DNA from: Linepithema humile
Taxonomy: Eukaryota > Arthropoda > Insecta > Hymenoptera > Formicidae
Length of the DNA stretch: 64,000 nt
Reading direction: 5' to 3'
Assembly: GCF_040581485.1 (NCBI RefSeq)
Contig: NC_090133.1
Location: 17,732,001 to 17,796,000 of the forward strand
Shown here: positions 8,840 through 19,700 of the stretch, piece by piece
Layout of the letters: every line of letters begins with the position of its first letter
Position numbering within the stretch: the stretch's first letter is position 1
The notes under the pieces: model-generated
What the model saw: the letters and a program-made list of their open reading frames with translations, nothing else
The model's database searches: none
Told to the model about the DNA's origin: nothing
Program-made: the position numbers and the translations under genes

Positions 8840-11640
8840 TATTTATTCTCACTTTTCACAAATTTTTAAATTTAATTTATGATCTTTTTTAGAACAATCG
8901 ACTCTTTTGTATTTTCTTTAATATTTGCGATTTCTAGTATTCTTCCATTTTCTGATTTTTGAAACTTAACTCTGTTTTTCCAGTTGCAATTTACACAAAG
9001 GGGAGTCATTTGTCATTAATTCTAAGGATCTTTAAAGGCCGGGATTCTCGATGAAAAGATTTCGTTTGCATGATCCGAAAGTTGTCCACGACGGTTAGAA
9101 AAACGATTAACGCCGCGACGTCACCTAAGGTGGAGGATGAGAGGAAGAAGTGAGAGGAGAGCTGAGGCCTTCTGCACTGTCTCAAGCACTCTCTTCGTGA
9201 GTGACTCTCGACTGGTATGGCTGACAAAGAGCGAGTATCCACCAGTATCGAGGTACTAGAGCCACCATGTGTATACGAGCGTACCCATGAGTACATACTA
9301 ACGGCTTAGCGAAGTCGCGCTATATGAATATTCGCGTTATCGTCGTAGCCTTTCAACATTCCGCCAGGAATCGCCGAAGAAGCCGACTCGGCGGATCAGT
9401 GTCAGACGCGATGTTGAACAAGTCAAAAGTTCGATAAAATAAACCACGGGAAAATACGACGTGTACCTAGTAAAAAGCACGAAAAATACGTTATCGTCAT
9501 TTTTCACAAAAATATATGTATGGATCTACGATGTAGTAAAAAAGATTAATTTATACCCCAAACAGGTAATTCTATGTTTCGATTTTATCAGGACGAAGAT
9601 ATAATTTTTTAAATATAAATAAAGAGTCATTATTTTGGCGAAAAAAAGTTATAAGATTGGAAGTGTTGCATCGCTATATTGTGTGATAATTAGCAGTTAT
9701 GTGGTATTGTACAGATGAAACGAAATGAAAATGAATGAAATGAAACGTATATCCATGATCAGCTTGTAATCTATAGCGTCATTATTGTGTTTTCAGGTTT
9801 GAAAGGGTAGAGACGTTACAATGCCGGCCGACATTTATGTACGGAGGAATTTAACCCTCTCCTATGCTTCTTTTAACGGGCGACTTCGACGAACCGTGAC
9901 ACGCAGCAGGTACGTCTCACTTCTTGGGTCCGGTTTTAAGAAGCTTTTGAAATTCGAGAGGCGATACGGACACGTGGCCCACCGATTCGTCTCGTGTAAC
10001 AAGTCCTTGTAATCGAGTCTTACGAAATGTGCCGATTCGTCGGTCGTATTTTGTAAACAATTTGTAAAACCCGGTAATAATAAAAAGACATTTTATAATT
10101 TGTGTCTTAGAAGAAATACTTTTTTTTTTAAATAAGTAGACTCCTCTCTAACTGGAGCAATTTTTCTTATTATTCGACCATTAACAGCAAGTAACGGTGT
10201 CATAAATAATCGTTTTCTTTCGAACGATTTCTCCCATCATTCGATGTCCTACAAGCTGTAATCGCCGTTTAACGAACGGATAAAGAAACTTGTTAATTTT
10301 TTTTTCAACATAACGCAGATAAACGCGAGCATTCCTTCGCGTGGACGCAAACGATCGAGCGAAAAGGGAGAGCTTCTATCGGAAGTCGCAATAAAAAATC
10401 ACCGCGATAACGGTCGAACACAATAAACCAGCTCCCCACTCAGGTCGGTCAGTGCCGACTGAGACTAATTGCGGCTTCGATTACAATGTCCTCGGCTATT
10501 ATTATAATTTATAACTCGTATTGTTGTTGCGCGACAGCGTTATCGGCGAAATGACGCGCGCATGCCTTTCTATCGTTTGTCGAAGCCAACGAACGAAACC
10601 TGGTTCCAAGAATTGAAAAATAGCAAAGTGTCAGATGAATACCGTTTACGAACAGAATTTTTGCTTTAAATCCATATCGAAAATTTAATAAAAATTCAAT
10701 TATTAAAAAAACTGTTAGTGTCACTTAAAAATCAGGATATCGATAAATGCAAAATTATCTTTTAAATTTTACAATAGATCGCGATACAGTTTTATCGAGC
10801 GCACGCAATCAGTAATTTTTTTTTTATATCGAGATGGACGATCGCGAATTCATCGAGAAACTCAACCTCTACTGCTTTCGGCTCAAGTTTATCGAATCCG
10901 ATACCGCCGGTGATTGACCTCTGTGCCTTGCACGTTACTCCACCGCGATAACAGGACTGATTCGATGGGAACTGGAGTGGAAAAAAATTATATGGTTCTC
11001 GCTTTTCGATCCGACCGTGACGAATTGGCACAATTATTATGCAATCGAGGCGGTTTACGTGGTCGGTTGAAGCACCAGATGCGTTATCGTGGGCGATACG
11101 GAGGGATCGAGGTGGATATCAAATCGTTAAACGCGGATGCGGCCCCATCAAAGGTTTTTATCGGAATCCCATGCGCGAGTTTTCCTCGCTTTCTCAATAA
11201 AAAAAATTATCATCGTCGCATTGTCTGCAAACGCGATAGAGAGGTCTTTCGGGGTCATGTTGCAAGAGCACGATGCCGGGACGCGGCGACGCTCTCTTGC
11301 GACAGCAACCCTGAATGCAGCAGGATCTGATCTACTTATTTATTTAAATATTTATACGACCTGCCCCCATTTTGTAACGAGCATATCGATTTCGCTTTAA
11401 ACTCTTATCGACGAAGAAAATAAAGGTCCTATCGCATGCAAATTTCTAAAATAATTTGCATACTAATTCGTTAAATGATTCATGGCTTGTGTACTATTTA
11501 TGCGGGAAAAATCATAATTTAGAAATTATTATTTGTTAAAATAATTAATCAAAATTATCCATAATTAATTCTAAAATATTTCTCAATTCTTTGCTCAATT
11601 TATTATACCTCCCTGTGTCGCTCGCGTTTAGAGAAAACCT
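8840..11640. other. Intergenic DNA without a recognised gene
   Basis: AT-rich DNA with moderately CpG-rich patches near 9060-9440, 9830-10020, 10290-10570 and 10790-11340. ORFs in these patches show no domain, no consistent codon bias and no good splice sites. Confidence 0.45.
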
Positions 11641-11649
11641 ACTTACAGC

Positions 11650-11912
11650 AGTGAGAAAATGAAGCTTCCATCGCACGACACGATCGTCTCTTCCGCGTTC
11701 GTTCGTGAATTCTGTCGACTACGAGCCGTCACAAATTTATTACCCGCCTCGGCCACCCGCCTCGGCCGTGGTCCTCAAAGCTCGCAGGGTACTCATGCAA
11801 GGGAGGACGAAGGCGAGAGCGTAGCCTCAGGCGGGACTTTTTGCTTGGTACACATGTGGCCGGCTAGCGGCGATTCGGGCCCGATAAAAGCTCGAGTCCG
11901 AGATGATGACGG

Positions 11913-11949
<37 letters not shown>

Positions 11950-12250
11950 GGCTGGACCTCGCTGTCCGCCAACTTGAGCGAATCGCATGTGCGATGGTGC
12001 GCACATCCGCGAACTCGGACAGAGAGGGAAAGAGAGAGAGAGAGAGAGAGAGAAAAAGAGGCGCGTACGCGAGCGTGTGCCGTGCATTATACACGTGCAA
12101 CGCTCGCTGGTCAGCGATGGCGGACCGGTCAAGCAAAAAGCGTTTTCTCTCTTCTACGTCCAGTGTGAGAATGAGCTCGGTTATCGATTACGCGCAACGG
12201 AGAGAGCGATGCGATTCATTAAACCCCTTCGCGGTACTACGTTTTCTCTA
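11650..12250. other. CpG-rich island with two (GA)n tracts
   Basis: GC-rich DNA holding (GA)n at about 11915-11947 and a second purine tract at about 12021-12060. Long ORFs on both strands cross these tracts and read as Arg-Glu or Ser-Leu repeats, so they are treated as repeat artefacts. (GA)n tracts bind GAGA-type factors in insects, so a promoter-like role is possible. Confidence 0.4.
11915..11947 (+). repeat. (GA)n microsatellite
   Basis: An uninterrupted GA dinucleotide run of about 33 bases within the CpG-rich island. Confidence 0.9.
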
Positions 12251-12343
12251 TAATTATATAATAATAAAATAATATGATAAATTATAAATAACGGCACAAT
12301 TATAATATTCGTTTTTCTTTTTGCTTTTAGATTATAAATCGAG

Positions 12344-12451
12344 ATGGGTTATTTCGTCATTCCGAGATATTTCAAAGCTGTTTCTTGGCGTGACAAAAAT
12401 GGAGGAAAATTTATAGAAAAGCCAGTTTGCGCGACTAATTCGTTAGTTTAA
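12344..12451 (+). CDS. Possible 35-residue small ORF after a strong splice acceptor
   Basis: A pyrimidine-rich acceptor (gtttttctttttgcttttag) ends at 12330. Thirteen bases later an ATG opens a 35-codon frame starting MGYFVIPRYFKAVSW and ending ...CATNSLV, followed by TAA and directly by a run of about 20 A. An in-frame stop lies just before the ATG, so the frame would start here. I do not recognise the product. No matching 5' exon or donor was identified in the CpG-rich DNA upstream, and chance is a fair explanation. Confidence 0.15.
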   Translation: MGYFVIPRYFKAVSWRDKNGGKFIEKPVCATNSLV

Positions 12452-12771
12452 AAAAAAAAAAAAAAAAATTTATGTTCCTTCGCACTCGCGTGCTCATTTC
12501 GGTTGTTAAAGTGACGTTTCTCGGTTGCAACGATTATGCGAGCCTGCGAGCTACAAGTGGTTGCTCTCGCACGAACGAGGATTTACGAGTTTTCGAGAAA
12601 ATCGTGCCGAGACGTTTTTACGATGTCGCTCAAAACTCTCCTCGCGTTGATGACGATGACGACGACAACGGTGACGACGATGCTCGTAAAAGTCGTTTCG
12701 TTTTCGCCGCGACGATGTAAGAATTTCGGGCTGATAGGACGGAAATTCGAGATTCAAGAGTGCGGTTTTTC

Positions 12772-12790
12772 GAAAAGTGTCCCACTTTTC
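12772..12790. repeat. Short perfect hairpin
   Basis: GAAAAGTG and CACTTTTC form 8-bp arms around a 3-base loop. The arms are short, so it may have no function. Confidence 0.4.
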
Positions 12791-12799
12791 ATGTCTACT

Positions 12800-13360
12800 C
12801 GATTATTCAATTTCATCATATAAGCATTCTTCATTCACTTTATGACACTTTCTAACGTCTTTTCCAAGAAAGCCCATTCGCTTCGACCGTAACTCGAGCA
12901 ACAAGTAGTTAATAATCGCGTATACATATGCATTATCTTATCGCAGAGATCAAATTGCGCTTGATAGCATCTATATTTTTATATGTGTTTCACGCAATGT
13001 TTTTTATTCAAGTTTCTCCAATTATTAGTTTCGCTTACGAAGAAATCATTAGTTTGTTCGTTGAAGCGATAGTAATAAAAAATTAAAATTTAATTATGTG
13101 AAACAAATCAATTTCACTATTCAATTAACGTCAACATTGTGATCTCATGTATCATGAATATCTTAAAATATTGCACTAATTACAGCTTAAAAGATAGATT
13201 GAAATATTTATTTATTCAAATTTCAATTTCAGTGTAAAAATTGCTCTCATTATCATAACATAAATTATAAACAATAATTTAATGAATTGGAGCGCTTTTG
13301 CAGTTAAATTCCTCGGTTGTGCCAGATCAGAGAATATTCCCTGAGCCCTCACGTTTACGA
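12800..13360. other. AT-rich intergenic DNA, nothing recognised
   Basis: No frame, repeat or splice pair stood out here on either strand. Confidence 0.45.
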
Positions 13361-14640
13361 CGGCGGATCGTGCTCCGGTGGCACGCTTCGGGTCGCGAGC
13401 GGTCATAAAACAGCGAGGCCTTGTTTTGTCTAATAGCTCAAAACATCGTCGCCAAGATTAACGAAAAAGTGCCACCACCTTGCCCACACCGTCCTCCTCC
13501 CCTCTCCCCCGCCTCTCTTTCTCACTCCAGACCGATAAATTTTCTCGCGCGCTTGTCAAAACGTTGGTGGGATCATAAATTTCGTCCGGTCCCGAACCGG
13601 AGTGGGTTATTAACGCGCGACCGACATTTCGCGGCCACCAACGACCCCCGCAATAGCGTTTCCTCGCCGCTACGGCACCCGTTAAGCCACCGTCACCGTC
13701 GGCGAAACACGAGCGGCGCACCGTATATCACCTCGGGCCTCTCCAATTTGCCAGGTGATTTTTACGAGACCGCCGCGCGCTTTTACCGAGAAAACGTGAC
13801 GAATCGAATGACGAATCTTTGTCGCCGATGACGCCATGGGCGAATTTTAATGTTACTCACAATATATAAAATAATATTAATACTAAGTGTAATAAAGCAG
13901 ATGAAGAAACGGTTGGCTAACGACCCAACCGGCGCTAACTCGCCGCTGCCGCCGGCGAGGCTTAACGCTTTAACACTTACGTTATCTCTCCAATAACGTT
14001 CATCGCGGGTGAATTCAAAAGTTATCCACTAGAGATCCGTAAGAGAGGAGCGCGCGTCCTCGAGGAATGCGAAGGATGCGGCCCCATGTTCGGAGAAGCC
14101 GAATTTGTCCGGCTCGAGGACTTGGCGTTGTAAGGACCCGACGGCGGTGGGTGCTTCAGGCTCGAGGACACTCCGGCGTTTCCCCGAGCTGTCATGCGCC
14201 TGACGGCGGAGGGAAGGGTTCCCAAAGTGCCGGTGTGTATCCATCGAGCCATCCGCGGCACCGATGCTCGTCGCCGCGAGGGGGAGAGAGAGAGAGAGAG
14301 AAAGAGAGAGAATCGGCGTTGTACATGAACACCGTATAGAGTTTCCTGCTGCTCGCGCAGTCGAGTCCGGCTGCTTTCCGTCAAAAAGCCCCGCGACGGC
14401 CGCGATACGTGGCCCTCCGAAGCTTTTTCATACGTTCGGCCCGTTTGACACTTGATAGCGCCAGCCCGGCCTATTAGACCGCGTATTAGAGAACCTACGC
14501 AATGCGTACGTACCCGCTCACACGCATACAGACAAAATGCTCGCGCTTGTACGGAAAGATACATGGAATGACGTAGGCAGACATGGACACGTGGTCCATG
14601 AGTGCGAGTATGCGATGCGAGGCCTCACGAGGCATTCTCC
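13360..14640. other. CpG-rich double island with microsatellites
   Basis: Two GC-rich blocks (13360-13830 and 13920-14640) surround a short AT-rich gap. A (GA)n tract lies at 14281-14311. On the - strand, 14022-14273 reads as a Ser/Pro-rich frame with mostly G, C or T in third positions and ends in TAA. An AC dinucleotide pair at 13975-13980 gives a possible - strand donor (GTAAGT). The pieces do not assemble into one consistent gene, because all three frames stop before that donor. Confidence 0.35.
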
Positions 14641-14642
14641 TG

Positions 14643-14731
14643 CTCCTCCTCTTCTTCTTCTTCTTCTTCTTCTTCTTCTTCTTCTTCTTCTTCTTCTTCT
14701 TCTTCTGCGCCTTCTTCTTCTCGTGACTTCG
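14643..14731 (+). repeat. (CTT)n microsatellite
   Basis: A nearly pure CTT/TTC trinucleotide tract, interrupted once near its end by CTGCGC. It creates long poly-Ser, poly-Leu and poly-Glu frames that should not be read as proteins. Confidence 0.9.
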
Positions 14732-14734
14732 AGG

Positions 14735-16190
14735 AGTCGTTTCTTGCCGCCGTCCGTCCGTCAGATACGATCTTTCCCGTTTGATAAATCACTACCGGAA
14801 ATTCCGACAAAAACACGTATCGCTCTCTTTCTCTCTCTTTCTCGTTCGCGCTCTAAATGTTTAATTGGCGGGCACCCGTTAGAGTGTTTCTTTTCCACGC
14901 GAAGGAAAACGTTGCTTTCAACTGATATCGCACGCTTACCTGCGCTTTATGTTAAAGTTTTGGTATATTTATGATGTACTATAAACTTACGATAAATAAA
15001 CATTACGATATATTAACATAACGTAAGAGTATCTCAAAGATATCATAAATACAAAATATAAAGAATATTTTTAAACTAGCATAATTGTACTTCGCACATC
15101 GTTCATCTACTAGTCGCTAAACCGCTTTTCACTCATCTTATCGTTTTATGCTGAAAATAATTATATAATTATGATACCAATAAATTTGTAAGAAAATTTT
15201 TACTTTTTAAAGTAAACGTCATTTCTAAAAAAAAAAACGGTGAGTTTTATTAAGAATCCTGATCGCTAAAATATTGATAAAATATATTCAATAACGTTTT
15301 TATATATTTCGATTTTCGACCAGATACAGATTACAGATTTGGACCACTGCGCTGCGCCAAAGGAAATAGCTGGAAACAGAGGCTTCTTTATGTGGCTTAT
15401 TTATTTATCTGTCAACAATTATATGGAGATGCGGTCAACAAGAAACTGGAGGGATGGAAATGATGAAGGAGGCGCACATAAATGTCCAACAATCAATAGA
15501 TTTTAATTATCTGGAAACGTTCAATTATAGTATCCTTTTCCTTTCTGCTTTCTTTCCTATATTTATTTGTTAATAATATATCAAGAGAATGAAATATATA
15601 TTTTTATGAATATTAAAAAAAATATACAAGTAACAAACATCGTTATATCATCCGTGGCTCTGTGTCGTATAAATATCAGATAAATGTAAAACAATAGAGA
15701 ACAAAATAATAGAATCATTCGCGATGACTTTACAGCTGATGTTTAATTATATATTATAATAACTTATATTTATCTAATTGTATGTACTTATTCTTATATT
15801 ATTAACTAATTAACTTTTAATATTTATTTAAATATTTTCCTAATATCTTTCTCGTCTTATATTTCTTATTATATTACGTGTATAGTTATTATGACAATAT
15901 AATAACGTAATTAAACATCATCACTGAATTTTATTAGCAAAAAATCTATATAAATTCCGCTAGATCACATTTTGATTCCTGAAATTTACTTTCATCTTCT
16001 CGTTCCTCAGGGAGTTAACACCGGCCACGGCCCGTTGATACCTAAACAAAATCAGCTTTCACAATGATCTCAGAATTATATCTATCTGTCAGTTCATTGT
16101 GAAAACCAGTTTCGTCTTAATTGACGGCGATGACTCCGATTTCATCGTAGCTCGATAGCATCGTCCTAATCGTAAGACAGTAATTCTAAG
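14735..16190. other. AT-rich intergenic DNA, nothing recognised
   Basis: Very AT-rich, with no ORF of interest. It lies downstream of the candidate - strand exons at 16348-16748 and includes a possible polyadenylation signal for them at its right edge. Confidence 0.45.
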
Positions 16191-16196
16191 ATTATA

Positions 16197-16202
16197 TTTA
16201 TT
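16197..16202 (-). terminator. Possible polyadenylation signal on the - strand
   Basis: TTTATT on the + strand reads AATAAA on the - strand, 146-151 bases after the stop codon at 16348-16350. It has the position expected of a 3' end for the candidate exons. In AT-rich DNA this hexamer is common by chance. Confidence 0.25.
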
Positions 16203-16347
16203 AATTGGAAAATAAAAACTTAATTAATTGGAAAATTGCACATAAAATTCAGATAAAGAGAACCATTTATCAATTTAAGATAGTGCAAAGATCAACAGAA
16301 ATTCGTTATATATACATTTACACATTTTAATAGGCGCTTGGAGCTCC

Positions 16348-16748
16348 TCAATCTTCCGCGTCATCAATGACCCTGAAAATAAAAGAAAATGAGTTAGTTT
16401 TGATGAATTTTTGAAGAAGAAAGGATGAAGGAAAAAGGAAAAGGCTGCTCTCTCCTCTCATATCGTTCACGGCTTTCACTTCTGCGGATTTTTAAAATGA
16501 AACGCGACAAATGCCCGATGCCTCGAAGGGAGATGCTCTTACCGGGCCTTGAATTTCTGTGAAGGTCCTAAAATAACAGGCAGACGTGTGCCAGACGTCG
16601 TCAAAATTCGTAATTTCGAGAATCGGTCACCCTTTGTGAACACCGTCCTCCCCGTTGTCTCTTTGTGCCTTGAACGCTCTTTTAGGGGAGGCGGATGGCG
16701 ATACGAGCGATACATTTGTTGCGAGGGATGCACTTGAACGTGTCTCAT
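16348..16748 (-). CDS. Candidate spliced coding segment on the - strand, product unknown
   Basis: Two pieces join in frame. The left piece (16348-16372) follows a very good acceptor (cattttcttttattttcag) and encodes the end of an arginine codon, then VIDDAED and TGA. The right piece ends at 16543 with a CG|GTAAGAG donor. It may be a 25-nt exon (16543-16567) after the acceptor ctgttattttag, encoding PSQKFKA plus a split arginine. It may instead be one exon from an ATG at 16748-16746, which would give a 76-residue two-exon protein starting MRHVQVHPSQQMYRS. An in-frame TAA directly before that ATG limits the second model. I recognise no domain. If the microexon reading is right, these are the last two exons of a - strand gene whose other exons lie further right. 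Confidence 0.33.
16373..16542 (-). other. Candidate short intron on the - strand
   Basis: 170 bases between GTAAGAG and a 3' pyrimidine tract ending in CAG. Size and signals are typical of a short insect intron, and the reading frame is kept across it. Confidence 0.35.
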
Positions 16749-16749
16749 T

Positions 16750-19700
16750 TACTTATAAATAACTATTATGTCTGCAGCTTTGTCGCGTGCGCACGTCCCG
16801 CGTCACAGCGACAAAAATATCGTACAACTCGGATAAAGAAAATAAAATATGAATACATCAAGACGATATAAGATTAAGTAAAATTAATTGCATATGTTGC
16901 ATGGCAATAATTAATGATATCTTCATCGGATTTAATCAAGAGATACGGTAGCGTTTCCCGCCGAATGTATTAAGAATATAGCGATGAAGTGGTCAAAGGT
17001 GTTGTGGCTTATCGATTAAGACGCAAAAGATGGAGCTTTAAATCTCTATATTCACTCTCGTTATCATCCACAAAGAATTATCACTCACGCGCATTTATTA
17101 CCGAGACCCCTCTACCTTCTTAACAAAAGTAATGTTTATGCTTTGAGAATAAATTGACATTGAGAGTGTGAGACGCACAGAGCGGTGTCGCCGGACAGGT
17201 CAGACACCATATGGACCGAAGCACGCGGCGGAACACGATGACCTCGAGGAATGCGGGGAACGATGATCAGTGATATTTAAACCCTCATCGATCCTTAATC
17301 GACAGATCTACTTGGGAGGTTTTCATCGTACCAGCGGGGAATGTTATAAAGCGATTTAAAAACTGATGTTTAATATCCCCGCGACGCGGATGAATAAACG
17401 TTTCTTACAGAAAACGTGTATTATCGCGTGTCTGTTAATTCCTTATGTGATACCTGCGCTTTTTTTTTTAATCCAATGTAAATTCGCATGAAAACTATAA
17501 TTTTTGCGGAATGAAAAACTGAAATAATCTTCAAACGATATCCAATACATTCTCATACTTCGCGAATGAAAAAAGATTAATCTTTTCTGAAGGATTAATT
17601 CTACGATAGCTTGCGCGGATACAAAATCAAGCGTGTATAAACGCGAATTTACGCTCGCCGTGATTTTATCGTTGGTCAGTAAACGTTCGTAAGGGTCCAT
17701 CACGATATATATGTATATATATATTATTTTGCACGTGCGTTATCGGTCGACTGATAACGGCGCGCCGGTTACACGAAGGCCTGATAAAGATACCGCGTGA
17801 CCTCGCGACCCGATGGCTATGTTCCATGGAAGAGCGTGAACGAGATGAGAATGAGCAACGCGTGAGGATTCGAAATCTTCATTTCCTTCCATTCTACCGG
17901 GAGTTCCAGAATCGCATGTCCTTCGAATTTTGTAAAAAAGAAGTGATTGCTTCGTTAGTACCGCATTGACAATCATTTAACATTCAATATTGATAGATTT
18001 TAAAGAATTGAAGTCAAATGTGTATAAAAACATAATTGACGAAATTTGATTCATTTTACAATTAATTTTAATTGAATTGTATTTTGACAAAATTCAATGT
18101 CAATCTTAGATATCAAGATAGTTTATTTTTGACATTGACAATATTAAAAATATAACTTATTGATCTTTAAAGAAAGGAAGGATTGATTTCAAAATTTCTC
18201 GTAGAATCAATGACTGAAAGGACATTCAGTGATTTTGGATCATCCAGTATAATTCGTGATGATGTCAGTTTGTCATCCCGCAGAATTCGTAGATCTTGCT
18301 TGAACGGTATCCACTGTTTTCCATTCCGTATTTCTGGGATAGAGAGTAGCGTATTAAAAGAAGAGGATGCATCGTAACGTCGATATCTCGTAATGGTCGG
18401 CGCACCGCCGACCGGTTTGCTTGCTGATTACGCCGCGTGCGTTAAGCCCTTCCGAGAATCTGGTTGCTTTTATCTAATTAACGCGGTCAGATCGGCCGCG
18501 ACAGTTATCCGACGGTCTGGAGCGATCGTAAAATTTAACGAGAAAGCATCGTAATATACGCGCGCGAAGTTGTTGGCTGTTATCGAGATTGCCACATATT
18601 ATCGTAAATTGTTGTCCACTAATCGTGTTTATGAAAAAAAAACGCGAAGAATTAAATCTTGGAACGATTGTTCGAATAATTCTTTGAATCAATACGTAAA
18701 TTAAATTATTCGAGCGAATAAGATCAAGCTGCTTCCCTTAACTTCAGATTTATATTGCTTCGCAAAAATAGACAATTGTTATTTTCACTGAAAACACTAC
18801 GTAAGATAGCACACTTAATAATCTATTAATTCACAATAAAAAAATAAGAGATTAGATATCTATTCATTCCGATTCAAGAATTTAATCTGAAATAAAAAAA
18901 AAAAACAATAAGAAAAAAATATATAAATAATATAAAATATAGAATTAGTAATAAATTAATAATATAATAAACATAACATTTATATAATTATTTATAATAA
19001 AAAATTATTCCTTAGTCATTGCGCTTGAAGAAAAGTTAAAATACATTCATTCCTAATAATATAAATAAAAATACATAACAATAATAACATAAAAAAATTA
19101 TATTCAAGAATTATCGCAGCTGTTATAAAGAAAAAAATTATAGCGACTGTTAATAAAGTGACTGATATCAAAATGGTCGATACATGAAGTAACATTATCT
19201 AATGATAATGTGTACCGACATAGCGTGTTACCGATTGTAAGCAATACAAAATCGACATGATTGTTGGCATAATAATTTTCTGCGTTACCGACAATGTTCT
19301 GCATTATCCAGTGTATGTCAAAATTAATTTGCATATATAAAATGCACAGCAATAAAAAATTATTACGCAAAAGTTCATCGAGCAAGTGCAAATGGAAATA
19401 AAAAGATGTGCAAATGTTTCTCATCTGCAATTCAATTTCGACAAAAATATATTTGTAAGAGATAATTTACTCAAGTAACCAACACTGCTAAAAAAAATTT
19501 TGCTTGTTAGGATAGAATTAAACTATAAACATAAAGCATGCAAAGAAAATTGTACCTAAAAGATCTCTTATTATAAATGTAGATATTTCTATTTTTTTTT
19601 AAACACGCTGTATGTTTTTATGTATTTTCATAAAAATTCAAAACTGCAATGCAAGTTCGAGTTCCAATGCTCTAATTTAGACATATCAATCTTTATATTT

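Noticed and set aside
11659..12272. Several overlapping frames with Arg-Glu or Ser-Leu repeats
   Set aside because: They are artefacts of (GA)n tracts inside a GC-rich island with few stop codons.
13975..14003. - strand donor GTAAGT after a short ATG frame (MNVIGEI)
   Set aside because: The frame has only about eight codons before the donor, and no downstream exon could be found to pair with it.
14537..14974. 145-codon frame with poly-Leu, and poly-Ser and poly-Glu frames across the same place
   Set aside because: They are the six-frame translation of the (CTT)n tract at 14643-14731.
17860..17885. TTCGAATC-type word resembling a tRNA T-loop
   Set aside because: No D-loop A box, anticodon stem or acceptor stem could be matched around it. 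No tRNA was found in the window.
18885..19500. Two - strand acceptors with long pyrimidine tracts
   Set aside because: Poly(A) runs on the + strand create them, and all frames after them stop quickly or lead to implausibly small exons.
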